Shown piece by piece: positions 38,136 to 50,000 of a stretch of 50,000 nt of DNA. Each line of letters starts with the position of its first letter. The stretch's first letter is position 1. This stretch comes from Botryococcus braunii (taxonomy: Eukaryota > Chlorophyta > Trebouxiophyceae). Made by a program: the position numbers and the translations under genes. The notes beneath the pieces are model-generated. The model saw nothing but the letters and a program-made list of their open reading frames with translations. It ran no database searches and was not told the origin of the DNA. Where the stretch lies: contig KV908387.1 of the NCBI GenBank assembly GCA_002005505.1, positions 153,733-203,732 on the forward strand, written 5' to 3'.

Positions 38136-40051
38136 GTTTTGAACCACTGACAACACACAATTGGCAGTGTTCCTCTTCGGAGCTCCGTAAAAAATTTTAG
38201 ATGTGTGGTCTTTCTTGTTTGGAAGGTTTTTGAGTGTATCTTCTTCAAAAGTGTCCATCTGCAGCAGCAATTCCTTCAAAAAAGTCCTTGAGTGTATCAT
38301 TTGAAAGCCCTCTCATGTTAATTTCCATTAATAGTCCAACTCGTGAAGGTTTGACTTCACAGTTCTTGTCGCTCCACTTTTTGAAGTTTAAGTCACACTC
38401 ATGTTGTATTAAGTGGTACATTCGAAGGTTACGCTCATCCTGACCTTTCAGGTGCTGTTGCAGGTGCTGAAAAGGTATAAACCTAATCTTTTTGTGCTTC
38501 TGCAGGACAGCCTGAAACAGCGTTAATTAATGCTGCTTATTAGAAAAGAATTAAGTTTTAACAAAACACAACATTGTTCCCTTGAGTATTCTTTGCAAAC
38601 ATCCTAAACAAATTCCCATACATATGAATCAATGTGATGAGAGCTGTTAGGGATATAATAATAACACGAAGCTTTCTGAGTGATCCAGTGATTATGTAAA
38701 TTTATATGATAGCACGGTTGTCAATGGAGGGCAGCGTTCAGCTGATGATCATAACTGTTGAGCCTCGAGGCAGGCCCTAGGGTTCGGCTATTGAGACATT
38801 CAGATCCGCTCAACTGGTTTTCCCATAACTGCTTCGTATTGCTGTAAATGTCCTGAAGTATCTGACTTCGAAATGAGAGGGTGGTGTTTTATGCAGGCAG
38901 GTACACGTCTTGGTCTGGACTAGATTCCTAGCGGCACAACCACCCAGAACACCATAGATGTATCGACGTGGGATGGAAACAAACGAGGTGGAGTCTTAAC
39001 TCAATTGCTATCGATTTCTTCTAGAATGTATCAAAAGCACATCCTTTTTCTTCATCGCTCCGGATAATCCTAGGAAGACCCTTGTATTAGTCTTGTATGA
39101 TCTTGAGAAGACCGTTACACGAGTCATTATATAATTTCTTTATTAACATGCCGCGAGGAACATTAAGAAGGCCCTTATATTGTCATATGGCCTGAATATG
39201 GCTAATACAGTAATACCATATGGTTCTTCCTCCACCATTCCGGGACTGGCGTTGAATACATCTAGATGATCTGATTTGATGTCGTTTTCATAGGCTCTTT
39301 AATCGCGATTGTGTTAAGGGTTGTATCTTGGTACGTGTCTTGTTGGGCCATGTTTTGTGCCATTTATGGCTTTTGACCTTGTCATCCGGAGTTTCTCAAT
39401 AAGCATTCCAAATGGTCTAGGTTTCGACAGGTTATGTCCATTCGGTTCCGCGACAAAACCAGAGACCATCCGTTGGCTTTTTAAGTATTACATTAGCCAT
39501 GTGTTGGTCGGTTGGTTCGGCTCGATTTGCTGCGGTTTGAGTTCCTCTGCTACCTTTCCCCTTCTCCTCTTATAGATTTTGAGGAGTTATATATCGTGGA
39601 TCCAACCCCAAAAGCAATTGCCAGTGTATACATTCTACAAAGCAATACTTTGCTCATTTTCATAACGTCAGGCACATGAACTTCCTTGAACTCATGAAAT
39701 CATGCAAAGTACAGTTTGACTCCATGCCTTTTGCGAAGCTCCATGCGTACGCCTTCGAAGTTTGTTCACAACATAAATAATAGTTAACAGTCTGCCCATC
39801 AATCTTGCACGGACAATTGCCAGTAATTGGTAATCATAAAAGGGTGGATTATTTCAAGGCTGTCGCTGTGCTTGGTTTGCTTTGAGTAACGAGCTAGTCA
39901 TGTATGTAACATGCCTCAATTGAAATAGTTGTGATGCAGCCTTGCACATTCCCTCCCCTTTTGAGCCTTCGCTCCCCCTTACTGCAAGGGCTGGTTTAGG
40001 CTTTTGTTCTCCTTTTCGCCCCCTTTGTTCTCCGTTTCCTCCCCTGTATGC

Positions 40052-40060
<9 letters not shown>
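38136..40060. other. AT-rich gene-poor stretch, no gene recognised
   Basis: Base composition is clearly AT-richer than the rest of the window and microsatellites are absent until 40061. Open frames at 38025-38300, 38234-38443 and 39321-39575 are short with no recognised domain. It is probably transposon-derived or intergenic. Confidence 0.5.
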
Positions 40061-40147
<87 letters not shown>

Positions 40148-40150
40148 GTC

Positions 40151-40181
<31 letters not shown>

Positions 40182-40199
40182 CTGTGTGTGTGTGTGTGT
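40061..40199. repeat. (TG)n microsatellite at the left edge of the tandem duplication
   Basis: A TG run with TCTG and TTTG variants ends in GTTCCTATT. The matching edge of the second unit (about 44630-44686) also ends TG..GTTCCTATT. Homology between the units starts right after this point. Confidence 0.9.
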
Positions 40200-40297
40200 T
40201 CCTATTTCTTTGGAATGTTTGCTTGTGAAGTGTTTAAAATGATTGTAAAGTGGGTCTGAGGAAAAGGTGCTGAAGCTTTGGGGGCGTCCAGGGGCAG

Positions 40298-40691
40298 TTG
40301 GGAGACGAAGGGCCTAGAGAGGAGGAGGGAGAGCCTGGAGAAGACCCCGCCCCCGCCCCGGCCCCAACCGTCCCCCGAGCTCTGATTGCAAAACCTCTTT
40401 TGAAAAAGGTGCTGACGTACTGTCCCTCATATTTCCGTCCTGCAGCTCTTGTCCTTCCTGCCCTTCTTGCGGGGCATGTCCTGCGTTGTAGTGCCTGACC
40501 TGTGATGCATTGTAATGCATGTCCTGCATTAGCGTGCCTTGCCTGTCCTGCGTTTTAGTATTAGTGCCGGCCTGTCCTGCGTTGTAGTGCCTCCAGTCCT
40601 GTGGGTCCACCTGCTGCTAAACTGCTCCTTTTAAATAGGCACAAGCACTTACCCAGTGTTTGTGTCGGGGCGCACGTGGTGTGGGTGTATG

Positions 40692-40754
<63 letters not shown>

Positions 40755-41537
40755 CGTGCGTGTGTGCGTGCGTGCGTGTTTTACACCGAACTTATGACCT
40801 GACGGTTCCAAAGGTGTGCAACAGCTGAAGAAGATGGTCAATGAGGAAAACCCTTCCCTGGGCGCCTTGGCTGGGACACTGCAGAAGTTGGCTGCCGGTG
40901 TGGAGGAGGAGATGCGCATTTGCGGAGTACCGCTGCGGCCTAGCACAGTCATTAAAGACCTGCAAGCCTTCACACGCCTCGGAGTACATAACTTAGGTGT
41001 GCTGGAAAAGGTGCTGGATCTGGACGCCGGCTCCAGCTCGGTCACCCCCATTAGTCCTGACGAGCCCATTGTGCGCCCCTGGGGGATCCGCGGGACCAGG
41101 GTTCAGTGATCAGTATGTTGAGCCCTGCCCTGCCCCCCCCCCTTTTCCCTCTCCCTCAAACCCTCACCCCGTTATATACTGTCATAAGTCCTTTTTGTAA
41201 TTCACGCCTTTAGTACGGCTACATCCACCCGCGATTATAATGAGACCATGGCAATGCAAATATTTATCTCCAGCGCCCGTCCTGCATCGACCCGTCCTCC
41301 GCCCTCCACATCGCACTCACACATGCCGTTACTGTGTATTCCTGATTTCTCATGAATCTAGCAATCCAGGCTGTTCAATGCTGCGGTACTATTTTGCTCC
41401 CGCAGTGTTCCCCAACCATGGCAGTGCTACATCAGTGAGGACCCAATAACCGGAAAGTTTAAACCTGAAGAATGCGGTGTGCAGATTTCATTAGTCTCAA
41501 AAGCATGAACCTGGGAGTTCAAGTGCGGGACTACGCC

Positions 41538-41589
<52 letters not shown>

Positions 41590-41594
41590 TGGGT

Positions 41595-41633
<39 letters not shown>

Positions 41634-42763
41634 TGTGTGTGTGTTTTGGGGGAAGGTGTGCGTGGCATGTGGATGGTCACGCGCACAGATGGTTGTGTTG
41701 TGGGTGTGTGAGTGCCTGCATACGCAAGCGCAAGGGTGCGCACTCCTGCAGGTGCGTCCGTCCCACCCACGGCCCCGGGAAAGAGAGGCCTCTTTCCCGG
41801 GGCCGCCCCACACTAGAAGCTGCACATGGCATCATTTCGCATGGGAATATAGGAAGGTCCAGGGAGTCATAGGCGCCCTGCAGCTTCCTAAGGTGGTACC
41901 CCGGGTGCCGCAGGATGGACCAGTGTTGCATGTGGTGGGGGTGGCAATGGTGGTGGCCGGCTTACTGAAGGGAGGGGCCCCTGTGATTAACGATAAGATC
42001 TCAGAGACGGGGATCATTCCTAAACTCATGGGCTGGGCTCTGACATCTCCCGTCAGCAATCATTTGCAATTGCTCTGCCTCAGGATTTTCCGGTACGCTC
42101 CCGCATACATGTATGTGTACACTTCTCCTCACTCTTAGAACCCCAAACATCTCTTCTCTCATCCAATTGCACACAACTCGCAACATGCTTGCATTCACAC
42201 GCTTTGCAACATATCATTCCTCACAATGAACCCAAACAAGCACAGCACATACCAATCAGAGCCCCCAGCACATCCGTGTCGTATCCCAGTGCTTGCATAC
42301 TTTAAAAGCTCGTTTGTGTTAGTGTGGGGCTCTCCTGTATGCATTTGCCGCCGTGCTGCTGTAGCTGCTCCTGGTGTGACGGTGATGGGGAGGGGGGGAG
42401 GAGCAGGCACTCCATGATGAGCAACGCCCCCTTGCTGTGGACACCGCTAGTGCAGCGGGCAATGGGCCTTCCGGAGCATGTGGAGGTGCAAACACAGGAC
42501 AGCCTGCAAGAGCGCCTGGTGAAGCTGGGCCGGGAGGCCTCCGAGGTGCCCATTGGACTCCGGACCCCAGCGGCCCGTTTCGCCATCACGTTGGCCGATT
42601 TGCTGCGTGCGGCGACCAGCCGCGCTGATGTGCCGCCAGAAGTACAGGAGGCTCAAGCGGCCCTCGGAGTATGTGCCCCTCTGCCCCCCCCCCCCCCAAC
42701 CCCCCGGCGCCATGCAAACATACACGCGCGCATGCAGGCCGGCAGCTTGGCACATGCACAGTT

Positions 42764-42850
<87 letters not shown>

Positions 42851-44033
42851 AATATCTGCTAGCTAGGCACATACACATATACATGTCCCCACACAAAAGT
42901 CAATATCTGCTCATGAATGCTATACTCGGGCTCCTAATTCTGGTAGATCCTCCACCCTCCAGGGAGCCTGAGATCCTGGTACCAGTGTTCCTGGCTTGAA
43001 GAAAATCCGGTGTCTCTGTGGTGGAAGTGATCACTAGGTTGGAAACGCTGTGGGGTTACTTGTAAAAATGCTCTGGAAGAATCATCTAACCTGGTGTTAG
43101 GCTTCACCTCATCCAAGTGTCCTCACAATCTTGTGATTAGAACAGGCTAGCCATTCTTACCTTTCCTACCTAAGGTGGTAGAAGAATGCAAGCTGGCATG
43201 TCCTACCCAACATGGTGGAAATGGCTAGCTGTCCTTCCCTTTTATAAATCTGGAGGTATAAATATTGTGGCTGTTCTTACATTCGCCGAGCTATCGGCAT
43301 ATCAAGTTTCTCTGCGAGCTCAACATGTTCGGTGTTTTTAACTTCTTTTATCTGAGGGCTTGAGCTGTTGTGACTCAAGCCTTTGCAACGAGCTTTGGGA
43401 TTCGAAAGCGAAGAATATGGAGGAGAGGAGGCAGGGCCAGGATTCCTGCTACTTGAGGATGCCCCTCTGACAGATATGAAGCATCTTGAAGCCAGCATGA
43501 ACAAGAACAAGGATAGCCGCAGCAGCAACAACAACGGCAACGACGACGACGACAACAACAACAACAACAACAACAACAACAGCGGCAGCAACAGCAACTG
43601 GAGCAAAAACAACAACAGCAGCAACAACAGCAAGAGCAACATCAACAACTACAACAACAACAGCAGCAGCAGCAGCAGCAGCTGCTGCTGCAACTGGAAC
43701 ACCAACCGCAACTCCAACCACAACCACAATGGCAAATGTGAAAATGTTGATAGCGGCCTCATATTGTGCAAGGACAACAATGGCAAGCATGCCGATACAG
43801 CTCCAATTTGTGCAACGACACCGACAACAACAGCAGCAGCTGGCACATCAACAGAAAGAACAGAATCATTGGCAGTAAATTTAGCAGCAGCAACGACAGG
43901 AGCAGACCAAAACGTACTGCATACTAACATGACAACACTCACAATAGCCACCTTCAACATATTTCCTATGGCCATCTGCAGTCCCCAAGCATTCTGTGAC
44001 ATTGCTCTGCGTGCTGAGAGGAGTAAGGGGTAA
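40298..44033 (+). CDS. Unrecognised multi-exon gene, tandem copy 1
   Basis: Inferred exons: 40298-40408, 40825-41100, 41425-41493, 41863-42092, 42407-42668, 43380-44033, with chained phases, about 533 codons to TAA; an upstream start exon was not found. Segments in order: acidic [16 protein letters not shown]; a helical block ([20 protein letters not shown] ... [16 protein letters not shown]); [18 protein letters not shown]; a hydrophobic helical block ([16 protein letters not shown] ... [13 protein letters not shown]); [16 protein letters not shown] ... [14 protein letters not shown]; then [15 protein letters not shown] and a long Asn/Ser/Asp-rich tail from AAC/AGC triplets. The paired blocks of helices look ARM/HEAT-like, which is inference only. 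Comparison with copy 2 supports the exons: lengths differ by multiples of three in exons 1 and 3 and are equal in exons 4 and 5. The Asn-rich tail may be non-coding. Confidence 0.55.
40450..40610. repeat. ~20-bp minisatellite CCTGTCCTGCGTTGTAGTG
   Basis: Several degenerate units lie between exons 1 and 2 of copy 1. The same array occurs in copy 2 at about 44890-45035, so it predates the duplication. Confidence 0.8.
40694..40754. repeat. (TG)n microsatellite, copy 1 intron
   Basis: About 30 TG units; an equivalent but longer run is at 45168-45253 in copy 2. Confidence 0.95.
41540..41645. repeat. (TG)n microsatellite, copy 1 intron 3
   Basis: TG is interrupted by GGGTGGG. In copy 2 the equivalent site (about 46081-46100) carries only a few TG units, so it expanded or contracted after duplication. 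Confidence 0.95.
41770..41805. repeat. Strong 16-bp-arm hairpin
   Basis: CGGCCCCGGGAAAGAG and its exact complement CTCTTTCCCGGGGCCG flank a four-base loop. It is absent from the equivalent place in copy 2. Confidence 0.85.
42767..42848. repeat. (CA)n microsatellite after copy 1 exon 5
   Basis: About 40 CA units. The copy 2 equivalent is the larger compound CA-CT-CA tract at 47116-47386. Confidence 0.95.
43500..43690. repeat. AAC/AGC/GAC triplet tract, copy 1
   Basis: Imperfect AAC, AGC and GAC triplets encode Asn/Ser/Asp in the exon 6 frame. Confidence 0.9.
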
Positions 44034-44276
44034 ATAATCTAGTTATGATTTTGTGGGAAATATCATTTTTTCACTTCCCTCCCACACCGCCCTTTCTTAC
44101 TCAGTTTTAAAAATAATATCTTATCTCCGAAAAGAAAGGAAACCTCCTTGGGCCAACTGCAGCTCATAGGGATCCTGCATGGAGGTTTCATCAGCACCGA
44201 AGGAAACAAGGGTTGCCTCTGCTGGATGGTGTCATGTTGCAACCTGTCGCAGAGGGGGGTGTCTGGGTGCTGACAG

Positions 44277-48300
<4,024 letters not shown>

Positions 48301-48639
48301 GACGACACGGACAAGAACAGCAGCTGGCACAGCAACAGAAAGAACATATATCAATGGCAGGAAACGCAGCAGCAGCAGCAGCAACGACAGAAATCAGACA
48401 GAACGCTCACTGCATGCTAACATGACAACACTCACAATAGCCACCTCTAACATATTTCATATGGCCATCTCCAGTCCCCAAGCATTCTGTGACAATATTG
48501 CTCTGCATGCTGAGAGGAGTAAGGGGTAGATTTCCACACCGCCCTTCGTTACTCAGTTTTTTTGTTGGGGGTTTTTATTTATTAAAATGTTTTTCTTCCC
48601 CCCTCCCCCCCCCCCCCCAAAAAAAAGAACCGTTTTTGG

Positions 48640-48905
48640 GCCACCTGCAGCTCATTGGGATCCTGCATGGAGGCTTTTATCAGCAGCGGAACCAAAGGAA
48701 ACAAGGGGTTGCATACGGCTGGATGGCGTCATGAGGCAACCTGCCACAGAGGCTGGAGTCTTGACGCTGACAGAGGAATGTGTGTGGGGGCTGTATCGCA
48801 GCAAAAGGACTGGCAGGAGTACTGCGCCCCAGGGGGGCACCTGGATCAGCTGCTAAGTGAGCAGATGGGGGAGTTGTGCGGTCCCAAGCCCCCACGGGAT
48901 GCCGT
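48640..48905 (+). pseudogene. Start of a third tandem unit
   Basis: It is homologous to 44150-44420, the segment that begins copy 2. [20 protein letters not shown] is conserved. Relative to 44150-44420 there are several length changes that shift frame upstream of this motif. Similarity ends after about 48870, before any homologue of exon 1, so the unit is truncated in this window. Confidence 0.55.
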
Positions 48906-50000
48906 TCCTTTGCCAGGCGGGTGGGGGGGCCCTAACGGAGAGGAGCATGAGAACCACTCGTGAGGAGCGTGAGAACCCCTGTCTAAGCAAGACCTAATGG
49001 GTCTTACTGGTCGCCCGCTCAATCTGCAGAACCTCGCCGTTCTGCCTGCTTGAAGCCTTCTTCTTCTCAGGCTTCTTGGTTTCGCTGCCATGAGGCAAGA
49101 AGCGCCACATGAGGCTTTAGTGGATGGCAATCACCCTTCCGGTGCACGTGTGGTTTTTCACATGAGCCCACGGTGGCAAACATCTTGTTATAATCCTCCT
49201 TGTCGCCCTTGCAACCGCTGGGTGTGGTGCTCGCATTGCTGGTAACGCACCCCCTGATGCCTTCGCCACTGATTCGCCCTATCTGGCTGTCAGACCGGGC
49301 AGCAACCATTGGTGCAACAGGGCGTGATTCCCTGGCGTGCTGTTGCAGCCTTGCTGTCCGTGCTTTCTTTTGAGTTGCTCACTTCGATGTGTGCAGGGTG
49401 GGGTGGGATTTCGGATGAGATATGGAGGGGTTTGGAGATGGGGATTAAATATTTTTCCGGACGAAGGGTTTCTAATTGGACCGGGTCAAGGGCATTTTTA
49501 ATCGTCGTGCATGGTTGTTATTGACGATAACGCCATGCGCGCAGTCATGCTGACTGCTTAATGACCGGGGGCCGCTGTGTTCTACAAGAGAGTTCGTGTG
49601 CAGTACACGAGACACAGTCCAGGATGAGTTGGCGGACATGCACAAAATGCATTATGCAATGCCAGCTCTTTATATAAGTACTCTTTATATAGCTGAATGA
49701 TCCGTTGCATGGGGCACAGTTTGCATATTACTTCCTTGCAAAGTATGTAAAATTACCAGACCGGAGTTTTGGGTTCTACTCACCGAACAGACAGCAAGCG
49801 GATAACTCAGCCGCTGGTGGGGCATGGAATGCCTGATACACACTTTCAAGCACGGGGGGCCCCAAGGCTGACACTAAATGTCACCACGACAGCAGCGCTA
49901 ATTTAAGCAGGCGCACACGTATTTCGAAATGCGACTTCGAGGTAGATTATATTAGATATGTGAAAGATGCTATTCGACATCACGATATTATATCGAAAAC
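48906..50000. other. No gene recognised
   Basis: Only short open frames are seen. No microsatellite, tandem repeat or recognised protein was found. Composition becomes more AT-rich after about 49.5 kb. Confidence 0.5.

Noticed and set aside
42940..43000. Short exon reading ILVPVFLA (copy 1) and its longer copy 2 equivalent
   Set aside because: It is possible in phase 0 but ends in an early stop in copy 1; direct joining to the exon at 43380 fits both copies better.

Overview
The window is nuclear DNA from a eukaryote with intron-rich genes, many long dinucleotide microsatellites and GC-rich coding exons. Three conserved genes resemble green-lineage (plant and green-algal) homologues: the V-ATPase A subunit, ribosomal protein L5 (uL18) and a GDT1/TMEM165 family transporter. 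A short CCCTAAA-type motif also occurs. I infer a green alga, probably a chlorophyte, but cannot name the species from sequence alone.

Layout. (1) 186-9943, minus strand: a nine-exon Enhancer-of-polycomb-like gene (NuA4-type chromatin subunit), rebuilt with consistent splice phases to 1298 codons; its last two exons are long, disordered and repeat-bearing. (2) 9944-14514: no recognised gene; CA microsatellite and a degenerate 42-bp minisatellite. (3) 14515-17036, minus: GDT1-like membrane transporter, first exon unresolved. (4) 17506-20802, plus: complete RPL5, head-to-head with GDT1 across about 470 bp. (5) 20842-21149: near-perfect 110-bp-arm inverted repeat just past the RPL5 stop. (6) 23327-33431, plus: complete twelve-exon V-ATPase subunit A (614 codons). 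(7) 33432-40200: gene-poor, AT-richer in its second half, with a palindrome, dispersed repeats, a decayed PIF/Harbinger transposase and a 237-bp direct repeat. (8) 40200-48900, plus: two tandem copies, about 4.45 kb apart, of a multi-exon gene I do not recognise, plus the start of a third copy. (9) 48.9-50 kb: nothing recognised.

The recognised genes are unrelated housekeeping functions: histone acetylation, Golgi or endomembrane Mn/Ca handling, translation and proton pumping. No operon-like or pathway logic links them. V-ATPase acidification and GDT1 transporters both act on endomembranes, but adjacency here is probably incidental.

The most unusual signal is in intron ends. In three introns (RPL5 intron 3, V-ATPase introns 3 and 11) the sequence around the true 3' splice site is tandemly repeated, producing arrays of look-alike acceptors upstream of the real one; in two of the three the repeat extends into the exon. 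Also notable are a perfect 42-bp inverted repeat flanking a 24-bp tandem array inside an intron, the long hairpin after RPL5, and the tandem paralogues whose copies differ by whole-codon indels in the inferred exons.
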